64,000 nt of DNA from Ascarosepion bandense (taxonomy: Eukaryota; Mollusca; Cephalopoda; Sepiida; Sepiidae). Shown one piece after another: positions 9,215 through 19,521 of this stretch (its first letter is position 1; every line of letters begins with the position of its first letter). A model generated the notes under the pieces. That model made no database searches. It saw only the letters and a program-made list of their open reading frames with translations, and was not told the origin of the DNA. The stretch covers positions 7,166,001-7,230,000 of the forward strand of contig JBBBDQ010001026.1 in the NCBI GenBank assembly GCA_037127315.1, read 5' to 3'. The position numbers were made by a program, and so were the translations under genes.

Positions 9215-9930
9215 GGTTGAAACCTAGGTTCCGGATTTTGTGATAAATACCAAGAAACAATAAACCATCTCATCTCAGGATGTTCTGCACTTGCTCCAAA
9301 CGAATATAAAAATTATCACGACAGAGTGGGGCAATATTTACACTGGACAATGTGCAAATACTATGGAAAATATGTAAACAAACACTGCTATAAACAACAC
9401 CCAGCACCAGTTACAAAAGTAAAAGATGCCATCATTCTGTGGGATTACATAATCTATACAGACAGAAAAATTGAACTAAATAGGCCGGACATTATTGTTA
9501 AAAAAAACAAAAAATCTTGCCTGTTAATTGATACAGCTCGTCCAGCGGATTGTAACATAGCAACCAAGGAATTCGATGTCAAAATATAAAGATCTGGAAC
9601 TTGAAATAGAAAAGAAATGTTGAAACTAAAAAGAAGAATAGCATCAGTGATAGTAGGTGCACTTGGAATGATAAAAAAAAATGAAACAAAACAACACATT
9701 GAAAGAATCCCTGGAAACCCCAGCTTAAGTGATATACAAAAAGTTGTCTTGTTAATTACAGCCCAAACACTAAAAAGAACTTTGTCTATGTAATGCTAGG
9801 AATGTTATGGCAGATAGAAAAAACATAAACTGGATCCATGACTACGCACCACGACCTGCCTTAGGTCTTTCCGCAGACGTGGTATGCAGTGCGACCGTAG
9901 CAAAAATCGAATTACGATGAAAAATAACAT
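9215..9930 (+). mobile_element. LINE-C C-terminal and 3' region
   Basis: The frames read INHLISGCSALAPNEYKN, then 9326-9589 with LHWTMCKYYGKYV, ILWDYIIYTDRK, LNRPDIIVKKNKKSCLLID and ATKEFD, which together form the PD...LID endonuclease core. A shifted frame then has VGALGMIKK and ERIPGNPSLSDIQK, followed by the 3' UTR. It aligns with 6045-6800 in the opposite direction. A frameshift after 9589 breaks it. Confidence 0.75.
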
Positions 9931-10218
9931 GTTTCATGGCAAACCTTTAAGGAGAAAACGTCGACCAACAACATGTAACTCAAGATTTTAATCGTGTCGA
10001 ATACTGAATTGCTGCTGGGTCATGAGGTTGCTAACGATCCCCTAGAGACATCGGAACCCTGTCTGTTAAAGACCTTTACCCAATGTGTCGGGCAAGATTG
10101 AGTAGCCTTTTGGATTCGTGCGTCACTCGTGGAAACAAAATAGGAACCAAAAGTCAAACCAAAAAGCCAAAATGTTTTCTAGTTGATAAACAGGGAGCCT
10201 GTCACTCACGTGGTAACC
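9931..10218. other. No gene recognised, possibly LINE-C 5' sequence
   Basis: This segment sits between the 3' end of one LINE-C copy and the N-terminal coding segment of another. It could be the 5' UTR of the second, but there is no other copy in the window to compare. Confidence 0.35.
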
Positions 10219-10556
10219 TATCTGAGGCAAAAAAAAATGCCATCGGATCAAACCTCTACAGACATAATTGACTTTCCAGGTTACCAAAACCGGTATAATC
10301 CTAATGAGGGCCTTGCGAATTGTCAAACTAGATCCACAAATGTGCATTTTACAGAAAATAAAAATAAATGGTCTCGTGATGAGGAGAAACGCGTTATGAC
10401 TGCATTCCATGAAACGTTGCAAAGATCTAAGAATAACATCACTCGACAGACATATGATATTTAGTGAGAAAATTTTCGACATGCAATTAGAAAGTACATT
10501 GACGCAAAGAAAATTAACCAATGTGAGAAGGTGCATCATGAGAAATAACCAAGTTT
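10219..10556 (+). mobile_element. LINE-C N-terminal segment
   Basis: An open frame (10,219-10,464) contains WSRDEEKRVMTAF followed by TRQTYDI. A shifted frame continues ENFRHAIRKYIDAKKINQ. Such a Trp-containing, Myb-like region with KYIDAKK is typical of the N-terminal part of R2/NeSL-like ORFs. The copy is interrupted at about 10,557 by a LINE-B tail and resumes at about 10,973. Confidence 0.55.
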
Positions 10557-10972
10557 CGATGAACTTAGTTCACCGGTGTCCCCTATGTACGAATTTGCAC
10601 GAGATACTAGATTAGCTACTAGGTCCCACCCTTTTACAGTGAAACCGATAAAATGTAACCGCAGCTTCTTTTCTCGCACTTCCCGCCTGTGGAATTCCTT
10701 TCCGTATACTTGCTTCCCCGACAGCTCTAATCTCCAGGAGTTTAAATGTAAGGTGAATAGACACCTCCTAACACACTAACTCGCATCCATTGTCTCGAAC
10801 ACTCTTCCCATCCACGCAACTCTCATCCTCGGTATCCTTACCTGTCTATCACCATCCTTCTGACATTTCCTATATCTAAACACTCTTTCTCATCACCTTC
10901 CCCTATGTAACCCCTTGCGCAATAGTGGCAGTGGAATGCTTTGCTTGGGGTGAAATGATTAAAAAGAAACTG
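10557..10972 (+). mobile_element. LINE-B 3' fragment inserted in LINE-C
   Basis: The frame 10,576-10,779 encodes the LINE-B C terminus (YEFARDTRLATRSHPF, TSRLWNSFP, LQEFKCKVNRHLLTH). The 3' UTR follows, then CTTGCTTGGGGTGAAATGA plus an A-rich end. LINE-C sequence lies on both sides, so this is a 5'-truncated insertion into an older LINE-C. Confidence 0.75.
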
Positions 10973-12575
10973 ATAGAAGCTTAATTTATAGAAATAAAAA
11001 GAACTGCAACCAGAATAGATGAATCAACAAAACATGAAAAGGAATCAGAAATGACAATAAAAGTACTAACAGCACAAAAAAACCACCGATCCTAATTTAG
11101 ACATTGGGATACGCACCAATCATTGTGAATATAATTATGAAATTTTAGAAGGTTTCGTAAGGCGTAATCTTAGTCATTCACAAGCCGGCAATAAAACGAG
11201 TCCAAAACACAGAGAAGCGAATTATTTTCCGGAAAGCAAGAATAATACACAAGAAACCAAGGAATAAATCATGTGATGTATAAGTCATATTCAAAATATT
11301 GAAATGGAGGAACAAGAACAATTCCTAAAATTACAATCAAGAAAGTATAACCTCAAAATTATTAAACTCTACAATGCAGCACTCAAGTCAATCCTACACG
11401 AAGTGTGCCCACATATATGTCTCAACGAAGCAATATATCCATCAACAAAAAACAACTAAAAGAGTAACCAACAAAGTAAAAAAAGGCAGTTTCACAGACA
11501 TGAACAGCCACTTAGATCCGTTTACAGACCGCGGAGTCCCTCCCTTAACGACCACGAGCAGTCTCAGATGGCAAGACGAGAGGTCCGCCGTGCGATTCGC
11601 TTCCGACACCACCCAGCTGGCGTACGCATGCAATAGAGATTTTTAACAATTTAGAAGTGAATTATCAGTACTCAAGGAATCGGAAAGAAGAAACAATATA
11701 AGGACTAGAAAGAGCAGAAAAGTAAAAATAAAATACAAAATTATGAAGGAAGATAAAATCCTATCAGCTAAAGAAAAGAATAAACAGACAAACCAAGCGA
11801 AGGCTCAATGAATCAGACGCTATGAAAAAAGATCAGGATTCTACAAAGAGAAGATCTTTCAAACCAATGCGAAGAAATTTTACAGAGAAATAATCAAAGA
11901 AAAAATTGAAATGACAATAGCTCAACAATGGAAGAGGTTATAAAGTTCTGGGAAAATATGGGCCTGCTCTGAAGAACATAACAACGAAAGATACTGGATA
12001 TATTAGGAGATCACTACCAATAAGTGCCTCGGAATAAATGAGGCTGGAGGAATTCAACGTAAAGCCTGAAAGAAATATTGTGAAAAGAATACTATAGAAG
12101 GGTGATATTAGGAACTGGAATGAAGTTTCACGACAGAATTATGGCCATTAATAGTCTGGCCATCCACGTGTTTTAATATAGTTTCAACACCTTGAACTGA
12201 ATGTTACATGACATCAGACGAACGGATTCTGAGACAACAAATTCTTTCTAAGCATAACATGCATAATTCAAAGGCTTGTATACACCGTAAATACATACCC
12301 TGCAAAGAAGGTGGAAGAGATCATATTTAGCTAGAATTGTCATATAAAATAACAACTATGCAATGGATGATAAGTGGTCAAGTAAAACGAAAGCAGAACA
12401 AATTAATCATGAAAAAATGTTGTAAATTCAACCGAGGCTTGGATTTATTAAATTCTATAGAAAATCAAAATAGAATATAAGAACCAACGGTTTCAGAAAA
12501 AAAAAAAACACTATATAAACGAAAGTCAAAGATAAACCTCTTGAACAGATGAAACAACGTTGGTAGCAGAAAACA
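10973..12575 (+). mobile_element. LINE-C middle and partial 3' region, degenerate
   Basis: Frames include EIKRTATRIDESTKHEKESE, an open frame 11,374-11,646 ending YACNRDF, then FRSELSVLKE, a lysine-rich KVKIKYKIMKE, RRYEKRSGFY and NDAKKFYREI-like sequence. From about 12,100 it aligns with the thumb/linker of 6945-7440. The RT palm is missing, so there is an internal deletion, and stops are frequent. Part of it (11,620-11,770) also occurs inverted at 13,455-13,640. Confidence 0.65.
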
Positions 12576-13415
12576 TCCTTTTTCTATGTACTCTGTCCTT
12601 TCAAAACGTAGGCGATCATGGCTTTCCACATCTCCCTATCCTTGGTGGCTTTTAGCACGCTTTTTCCTGTTACACCACGCAACCCTCGTTCCGTCATCCA
12701 CCTGGTCAAGCCCTTTAAATATGTTATCCGCTGCTTTCCCCTGTTTCTTTTTCCCTCTATCTGGCCTGTTAGTATCAGTTTCTCTAAACCCTCCCTCCTC
12801 ATTGCATGTATCAGGAACTTTAGTTGTCTCTTCCCGATGCTCAGTATTAATTTCCTTTTCGTTTCCATTCTATCCAAAACTTAATCATTGCTCACATTCT
12901 CGATGCATGATATTCGCAACATCCTACTGTAGAACAACATTTCAATTGCTTCAAGTTTTTTCTTGATCTTCGATTATATTGTCCAGCATTCACTGCCATA
13001 TTGAAGAACTGAAATCGCTTAACAATTCAGTACTCTTTTCTTTCTAGCAAAATTTTCCTGTTTCTTAATACTTTACTCAACTTCTGGAATGCTTCTCGCC
13101 ATGCCAATTCGCCTTCGGTTCGTTTTGTGGCACTTTCCGTTTTCTGTTAGAACACCTCCTAGGTATTAAAATTTTTGTACCTGCTGGATTTTAATATTTC
13201 CCACCCGTATTTAGCAGATTGGGCTGCCCTTTTTGCTGGTGACTATACATTCGGTTTTCTTGCAGTTTATTTGTCGTCCTTTCTTGTCAGTCTCTTCAGC
13301 GACTTTCTGTAGGATGTCTCGGAGTTACTTTCCCGTATCTGCTATCAGCACTGCATCGTCTGCGTAACTTATGCTGTTTAAATTGTGGTCTCGGATGACA
13401 AATGCTGAAACATAT
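12576..13415 (-). mobile_element. LINE-A, RT motif C to C terminus
   Basis: The minus strand reads NLNSISYADDAVLIAD near 13,350-13,400 (RT motif C, YADD), then KKGRQINCKKTE-like sequence. The C-terminal frame 12,584-12,877 has MDRMETKRKLILSIGKRQLK, LEKLILTGQIEGKRNRGK and WKAMIAYVLKGQST. This matches the plus-strand copy at 16,480-17,525. It is 5'-truncated within RT and broken by frameshifts. Non-LTR clade not assigned. Confidence 0.7.
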
Positions 13416-13454
13416 AGATGGCCAATATCCAGAATGTGCAAATAGAGCTGATGT

Positions 13455-13640
13455 TGATAAAGTTAACACTTATTGATTGTTACGAGCATCTGAATTAAAG
13501 GCTAAAACGGAAGCTTTATCTTCCTTCATAATTTTGTATTTTATTTTTACTTTTCTGCTCCGTATATTTTTTTCTTCTTTCCTGTTCATCGAGTACTGAT
13601 AATTCACTTCTAAGTTGTTCAAAATCTCTATTGCATGCGT
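13455..13640 (-). mobile_element. LINE-C internal fragment, inverted
   Basis: The minus strand matches 11,620-11,770: YACNRDFEQLRSELSVLDE, then a lysine-rich stretch. It joins directly to a 5S rRNA sequence at 13,641. A forward LINE-C fragment follows at 13,770. Confidence 0.65.
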
Positions 13641-13751
13641 ACACCTCGTATTGCCAAGCGGTCACCCAGCTAAGTACTAACCAGGCTCAACGTTGCTTAA
13701 CTTCGGTGATCGAGCGAGAACCGGTGTATTCAACGTGATAGGCCGTAAAAC
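13641..13751 (-). rRNA. 5S rRNA-derived sequence, 3'-truncated
   Basis: The minus strand reads ACGGCCTATCACGTTGAATA, then ATCACCGAAGTTAAGCAACG, GAGCCTGGTTAGTACTTAG and GGGTGACCGCTTGGCAATAC. This is about 111 of roughly 119 nt of a 5S rRNA with the internal control region kept. The last few bases are replaced by LINE-C sequence. A lone copy embedded in retroelement debris is most likely a pseudogene. Confidence 0.75.
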
Positions 13752-13769
13752 GTACAGAGCGGAAGACTG

Positions 13770-13965
13770 AAGCGAAATGGCCACACATAGTTATCAGAAA
13801 GAGAAAAGAAAAAATTGTCAACTAATTTATATGGCTGGCCAAGTGAACTGTAACATAGTAACTGAGAAATATGAAAAAAATATCGAATATAAAGACCTGG
13901 AAATCTAAGTAGAAATAAAACGTGGAAATTGAAACTGAAAACAACAATGATAAAAAGTTATGCTT
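13770..13965 (+). mobile_element. LINE-C endonuclease-region fragment
   Basis: Shifted frames read RPHIVIRKRKEKIV and NCNIVTEKYEKNIEYKDLEI, matching the LINE-C endonuclease region. It appears to continue at 15,255 after an insertion of about 1.3 kb containing a SINE-1 composite. Confidence 0.55.
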
Positions 13966-14565
13966 CTTGTTTAAAGTCAATAGCATGTACTCACTTCACA
14001 AAACAAAATTGATAGTTTTTTTTTTTGTTTTTTAAAAAAAAAACCCAAAAATATAAAATATGTAAAACGAAAATTTCCAAAAGATTTTCATGCTTAAAAC
14101 AGTGGATAGTTTCGGGTAATTAATTCAATCTTCTTGACTGAGTAGTTTAACGTTCATAAACTTTAATGGGATATTACAAATATTTAATTGCTTTTTTCTT
14201 TTTTCTTTTTCATTGATTTGAAATCTGGAAACTGAATTTTTTTTTCATAATTTTTTTGTCTGTGCTACAAAATATTTCAATATCAGATGAATATACAGAT
14301 TTTAAAATTTAAATGCCATGTTCCTCCAGGGTTTTTTTTATCATCAGTGAATTGTCATGAATTAAGGATAATGAAATATTTTATCCACTGTTCTGAATTC
14401 AAAATTATCCTTTACTTATACTACCAGCCATTCAAGTCTATATATCAAAGTCTACACTTCTATTCACACCACATTAGGTAGACGAATAGATAGATTCATG
14501 CTTTCTCTCAAAAGCATTATTGTAAAGTGAACACAAAACTCAGTCAGTATTTGAAATTGGGTTGC
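13966..14565. other. AT-rich DNA, nothing recognised
   Basis: A and T homopolymers occur near 14,010-14,045. No gene or known family was found. The stretch lies within the insertion that splits the LINE-C fragment. Confidence 0.5.
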
Positions 14566-15165
14566 TAATCCATTCAGTTAATTAAGTGTCATACGTGAAA
14601 CACGCTTGGGTGATCATGTCTCGAAAGAGTAGGTTGCCATTGCTTTCTGCGGCAGACTGGTTGCCGACCAAGGCTATAGAAACCAGTCTGTCATGTTATT
14701 TTAACACATAGCTAGAGGGGGAAGATATGTATTATATCATTAAGTAATAATAAGTGGGGGATCAGTTTATTACTTCAAAACAATAGAAAAATGATCCCCC
14801 ACTTTATGATCAGTAGAAACCTTATTCATGTTTCCAACTATTATATTCAGTCAGTCAGTTAAGTGCCATACGTGATACACGCTTGGGCGATATTACCTCG
14901 AAAGAGACCTGACTGACTGGGCAGAATATTGTCCCGCAGTAGGTTGCCATTGCTTTCTGCGGTAGACTGGTTGCCAGCCAAGGCTATAGAACCCAATCTG
15001 TCCTGTTATTTAACCAATAACTGGAAGGAATAGACGGATTAATACCTTTCCCAAGGGTATTTGCGCGTAAGTGAATGCAATGAATTCAACTGGAATTCGA
15101 AATCGGCTCCCTCCCCCGATTTCTCGTTCCGAGCCGATATCCACTGTACCACAACGCACATCCTA
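14566..15165 (-). mobile_element. SINE-1 composite: full unit, spacer A, extra 3' tail
   Basis: On the minus strand a full SINE-1 (about 15,165 to 14,850) starts with a tRNA-like head. Its A-box-like segment is TGGATATCGGCTCGG and its B-box-like segment follows. The unit is followed by spacer A with a GGGGGATCA/TGATCCCCC hairpin (14,757-14,806), then a second SINE-1 3' tail (about 14,720-14,566). The same order occurs at 32,723-33,285 and 48,336-48,880. Confidence 0.75.
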
Positions 15166-15254
15166 ATCCATTACTGTGCTCAAACTGCTATACGACCTAC
15201 TTATCCATCATCAAATGATGGATACTAGAAAGCACCAATCATAATTTGATTGTT

Positions 15255-15470
15255 TCGTGTTCTTAAAGGCTTCAAAAAGTTATCGTTTGGAATAATAAAA
15301 AGAAAAAATAACAAACACAAAAGAAAACACATTGAAAAAATTACTGAAAATTCCGGGTGAAGAAATACAGACATTTGTCTCGGTAAGTACATTTCACACA
15401 GTAAGAAGAACTTTATTCACGTAACGCTAGTGATATTACGAGAGCTAGAAAAAACAAAATTATGAAGTTT
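15255..15470 (+). mobile_element. LINE-C C-terminal fragment
   Basis: The frame NTKENTLKKLLKIPGEEIQT, then VSTFHTVRRTLFT, aligns with the ERIPG...DIQK...LRRTL end of other LINE-C copies. It is probably the continuation of 13,770-13,965. Confidence 0.5.
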
Positions 15471-16195
15471 ATCCATAAATGAATGACTCAAGCAATTAAA
15501 TGCTAAATATTAATCAACTTTATTTTCACTTTTCAAGCAGCATTACATAATTGACACTACTTGTGTTCTTTTAACGAGAGTTGATTCGGCATTTAAAAAA
15601 ACAAATAAAAACTCATATTAACCAGTGAGCATCCAAAACACTTAAACGGTGATTGAATATGGATCAACTAATGCTTCTAAGTCTGGGAAAATTGAACGTC
15701 AGGAAAGGTCAGTTTCCAATAAATAAATACGAAGACTCAAGAGATTAACTGCCTGAAAATGTCTTCAATTTTACTTTCGTTTTGAGAGTAGAATAAGAAG
15801 GACTTTTTTTTTCTTCGATGTGATAAAGCATTCCTCAATCCAAATAGGCAGAAAATAACTTGGGCATACTGTCCATTATTGTTAAAGCGGACATTTTTGA
15901 CAGGCGAAGGTCAGGATATAAAACCCTTTTCTCTAGGAAACACGCATTTGACTTATTCTTTTGCTTCTTTGGCGAAGATTTTGGGAGAATGGTGGTCTCT
16001 TAGAAGGAAGCGAAAAAAGAAGAGAGTTGGGACAACATGGAGTCTTTTTGTGTTTGTATACATATTTATACGTGTTAGGGGATGTGGTATTTTTCTCTGT
16101 ATATGTGTTTTGTAATACCTTTATTTCATATTTGATTAATAAAATTAATTTTTGTTTGTCATGTGAAATGTTTCTATGATTAGTACACATCCCTC
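15471..16195. other. No gene recognised
   Basis: Short frames at 15,879-16,190 overlap on both strands without known motifs. There is no repeat match. Confidence 0.45.
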
Positions 16196-16391
16196 CTTAC
16201 TCAATTTAAAAGTTTGTGGTAAGCCAACATTGTTAAAGATCATGAGACGGATGGAACGACATTTGAGGCAAGCAGACATTATAGTAAAGACCGCGATATC
16301 AAAGATAGAGCATTAAAAGAATTCGTATAAGTAAATGTAAAAGTTTGTCACTTAGCTGATTGATGGTACTTTCAGAATTCCGACTCAAGAG
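16196..16391 (+). repeat. Inverted-repeat arm with conserved coding tail
   Basis: This segment is about 85% identical by eye to the complement of 17,749-17,945. A 38-codon frame (16,200-16,316) ends in ISKIEH and TAA. The inverted copy preserves it (LNLEVCGKPKLLR...MERHLRK...ISKIEH). Preservation of frame and stop suggests a diverged protein C terminus, perhaps a mobile element ORF I do not recognise. Confidence 0.6.
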
Positions 16392-16479
16392 ATTCACAGT
16401 TAGATGAATCCGTCTACACTTCAGAGATATCTCGCAATTAACTGTAAATATTTTCAAAACTTTCTGTTTTTTAAAATGT

Positions 16480-17525
16480 AAGTGTAAATAGTGCGTGCTT
16501 GTCAGCGGAAATACAAAGATAGAAAAGTGCGTAAGACAAGGATGTGTCTTTTCACCTGATCTGTTCAACTTGTACAGCGAGACTATTCTGAGGACCCGAG
16601 ACGTTATGCCAGGATTCATCATCAGAAGCTACAATTTAAACAACATAAGGCACGCAGATGATACAATGCTGATAGCAAACACGGAAAGGAGACGACAAGA
16701 TCTCCTACAGAAGGTAACTGAAGTGAGTGACAAGAAAGGACTACAAATAAACTGCAATAAAACCGAATTCATGTTCTTCAGCAAAAAGGGCAGCCCAAAA
16801 TGCCAAAAACAGGTGGGGTATACTAAAATCAAGCAGGTACAAAAATTTAAATACCTGGGAAGTGTTCTAACAGAAGACGGAAAGTGCTACACAGAAATCC
16901 GAAGGCGAACTGGCATGGCGAAGAAGCATTCCATAAGTTGAGTAAAGTATTAAGAAACAGGAAAATTTCGCTAGAAACAAAGAAAAGAGTACTGGACTGC
17001 TATGTGGTGTCACTTGTTCAATATGGCAGTGAATGCTGGACAATATCATCGAAGATGAATGAAAAAATTGAAGCAACTAAAATGTTGTTCTACAGAAGGT
17101 TGCTGTGAATATCATGGATCGAGCATGTGAGCAATGTTGAAGTTTTTGAAAGGATGGAAACGAAAAGGAAATTAATACTGAGCATCAGGAAGAGACAGCT
17201 AAAGTTGCTTGAACATACACTGAGGAAGGAGGGCTTGGAGAACCTGATACTAACAGGCCAGATAGATGGGAAAAGTGACAGGGGAAAATAGAAGATAACA
17301 TATTTGAAGGAACTGATCAGTTGGATGACGAAACGAGGGTTGCCTGGTGTAACAGGAGTAAGTGGGCTAAGTGTCCCCAGAGATATTGAGATGTAGAAAG
17401 CGATGATTGTCTTCGTCCTGAAAAGACAGTGCACATCTGTGTCACCCTTTTTTAGTGTTTGTACTTTCTATTCTGGTATATGTGTCACCCTTTTTTAGTG
17501 TTTGTACTTTCTATTCTGGTATATG
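16480..17525 (+). mobile_element. LINE-A, RT to 3' end
   Basis: The frame 16,495-16,941 has the RT signature RQGCVFSPDLFNLYSE and HADDTMLIA (motif C with HADD in place of YADD), then QINCNKTEFMFFSKK and KFKYLGSVLTEDG. After a frameshift, 16,884-17,108 continues KVLRNRKISLETKKRVLDCY and YGSECWTI. The tail reads METKRKLILSIRKRQLK and LENLILTGQIDGK. The end carries a 42-bp direct duplication (about 17,439-17,523). It is 5'-truncated and dead. Confidence 0.75.
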
Positions 17526-17748
17526 TTCGTACGTATAAGGTGTCATGATCATTTGTTCTTTTGTTTTACGCCCGCTTCTTGGCATTTTTCTTTATTTTTC
17601 TTGTTTATCTTTCACTTTTTCTTCTTTCCTTTTGGTATTTGGCATGTGTTGACAGATGTGTCATCATTTTATCTTTTTTTAATTTTTAAATGTTGAATAT
17701 TTATATTCATACATACATCCACATGTACATGTCTCTATATACATCTTG

Positions 17749-17945
17749 AGTCGGGATGCTGAAAGTACTATCAGTCAGCTAAGTTACAAACATTTACATT
17801 TATTTATACAAATACTTTTAATGCTCTATTTTTGATATCACGCTCTTTATTATTATGTCTACTTTCCTCAAATGTCGTTCCATCAGTGTTCTCCTGAGCC
17901 TTAACAATTTTGGCTTACCACAAACTTCTAAATTGAGTAAGTAGA
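17749..17945 (-). repeat. Inverted-repeat arm with conserved coding tail
   Basis: This is the partner of 16,196-16,391 in opposite orientation. The minus-strand frame ends in VISKIEH with the stop at 17,818-17,820. The two arms enclose LINE-A and about 1.36 kb. Confidence 0.6.
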
Positions 17946-18203
17946 GATTGTACTGTGCAAAATATATATTTACGCTCACACACCCTGGAAGAATGGTAAA
18001 TTTTGAAAAACAGTAGCTACTCTGGCATCTACGCATCGTTCATTCCTCAATGAATTAGAGCACTCTCAGCTATTGGGCGTGTATAATGATAATATACACG
18101 CTAAAAATCTGCCTCCTTCTACCGAACGCCCATAGTTCAGAGGTAGAATCGCCGACTGACGCCAATTCGTTTGGGGTTCAATCCTGGGTTAAAAAGCAAT
18201 CGG

Positions 18204-18260
18204 AGTCTAACCGTACTGATGAGCTGTGATGCAGCGAAACGGATCAGTCTGCGGATGACT
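18204..18260 (+). ncRNA. Type I hammerhead ribozyme, intact core
   Basis: Stem I is CCGTA/TGCGG with one G-T pair, plus an outer AGTC/GACT helix across an internal loop. The core is CTGATGA (18,216-18,222). Stem II is GCTGT/GCAGC with a GAT loop, then GAAAC (18,236-18,240). A very short stem III follows, and GTC at 18,247-18,249 gives cleavage after 18,249. All conserved core bases are present. Natural retrozyme hammerheads often have such short stem III. Confidence 0.8.
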
Positions 18261-18509
18261 ATTTACGCTCTCACGCCCTGATTGAGCACTCTAGAAGAAT
18301 GATGGATTTTGAAAAACAGTAGCTACTCTGGCATCTATGCATCGTTCATTCCTCAATGAATTAGAGCACACTCAGCTATTGGGCGTGTATAACGATAATA
18401 TACATGCTAAAAGGTCTGCCACCTTCTACCGAACACCCATAGTTCAGAGTTAGGATCACCGACTAACGCCAATTCGTTCGGGTTTCAATCCTGGGTTAAA
18501 AGCAATATG

Positions 18510-18566
18510 AGTCTATCCGTACTGATGAGCTGAAATACAGCGAAACAGGTCTATCTGCGGATGACT
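18510..18566 (+). ncRNA. Type I hammerhead ribozyme, intact core
   Basis: Stem I is CCGTA/TGCGG with outer AGTC/GACT. CTGATGA is at 18,522-18,528. Stem II is GCTG/CAGC around AAATA, and GAAAC at 18,542-18,546. The cleavage triplet is ATC (cut after 18,555). Stem III has one mismatch. The core is complete, so self-cleavage is plausible, perhaps slower than in the upstream unit. Confidence 0.75.
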
Positions 18567-18568
18567 GT

Positions 18569-18821
18569 ATATATATATACGGACAGACGAAAACGTTTTC
18601 GTAATTTTTTTTTCTTATTTGGTTTCGTAACATTATTAATCGTTGAGATTTTGTTTGAGTGAGCAAAGAAAGAGACACGTAGAAAAAGAAGTGTTCAAGG
18701 GTTGTTTCAGTGAGAATGGAAAAGTTGTCAATTTCAAATCTTTTCATTTGTATCCCCTTACTTCTTAAAATAACGACCAACATTTATATTTAAGATTGTT
18801 ATATCAATATTTTGTTAAAGT
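18569..18821. other. No gene recognised
   Basis: AT-rich DNA. The short frame at 18,496-18,783 overlaps the retrozyme end and is not supported. Confidence 0.45.
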
Positions 18822-19226
18822 TGTTAAGCAAAAACTAAAATAAAAGGGCTGAAAAATGTGCAGACATACAGGCAGATAAACAGACACACATACAAACATC
18901 TTGCCTTATATATATATATTATCGATTTTCTGCACTATTGTAAGAACTGCAGCCTTGAATCTTCTGAATATCGTTTCTTGTGTCTTTGTCTATGAGTGTA
19001 TCAAATTTGATTAAAATCGGACCACTCCTTCTATAACCCGATTTTTTCGATTATCGATTTTCGATATTTATCGGGGGCACCGCTACACAAAACCTAGCTA
19101 AGAACACTCGCAGACGCTTATAGTACAATTGTTTAAATTTTCAAGAAAATCGGTTCAGCCATTTCGGAGTCTATAGGTAACGGACACATACACACAGACA
19201 AAGTTCCATTTATATATAAGTTTAGA
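18822..19226 (+). mobile_element. Element X, junction and right part
   Basis: It starts with the end of the left part (AAATAAAAGGGCTGAAAAA, ACACATACAAACATCTTGCC), then TATATATTATCGATTTTCTG to GACAAAGTTCCATTTATATA. It matches 57,640-58,012 closely and 52,606-52,935 in the right part. The family is unknown. The right end (AATCGGTTCAGCCATTTCGG ... ACACACAGACAAAGTTCC) resembles the 3' tails of many invertebrate non-autonomous retroelements. Confidence 0.6.
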
Positions 19227-19521
19227 TTATTATTATTAATAATATTAGATTATTATTATTATTAGTAGTAGTAGTAGTGGTAGTATTTATGGTATCATCT
19301 TCTCATAGATTAATTTTAAGTGTCTAATTATCAAGTTCAAATTATAATTACATTTTTATTTTTTGGTTTATATCATATTTCTTTCGTTTGTTTATTTAGT
19401 TAGAGTTTATATTATTTCGTTTTTGCTTGATCTTGATAAGGTTATTATTATAAGGTTATTTTTATCTTTTTATATGGATTTTGATATATTTGTGTTGTTT
19501 AGAATAACATTTTGTGGTGAT
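19227..19521. other. AT-rich DNA, nothing recognised
   Basis: Runs of TTATTA and GTAGTA simple repeat (19,230-19,290) are present. No gene was found. Confidence 0.5.

Larger units (their letters stand above)
17960..18568 (+). mobile_element. Retrozyme tandem dimer, best preserved
   Basis: Nearly two full units are present, each with TTTGAAAAACAGTAGCTACT, GCGTGTATAA...ACGCTAAAA or ATGCTAAAA, an A-box-like CATAGTTCAGAGGTAGAATC (18,132-18,151) and a B-box-like GGGGTTCAATCCTGG (18,174-18,188). Each unit ends in a hammerhead. Cleavage sites fall after 18,249 and 18,555, giving a 306-nt monomer. The layout matches metazoan retrozymes, which are copied as circular RNA. An RT from another element must be supplied. 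Confidence 0.8.

Noticed and set aside
12586..12966. Plus-strand frames opposite LINE-A
   Set aside because: The minus strand carries the recognisable LINE-A C terminus; plus-strand frames are shadows.
13641..13751. Functional 5S rRNA gene
   Set aside because: Single copy, 3' end replaced by LINE-C sequence and no T-run terminator, embedded in retroelement debris.
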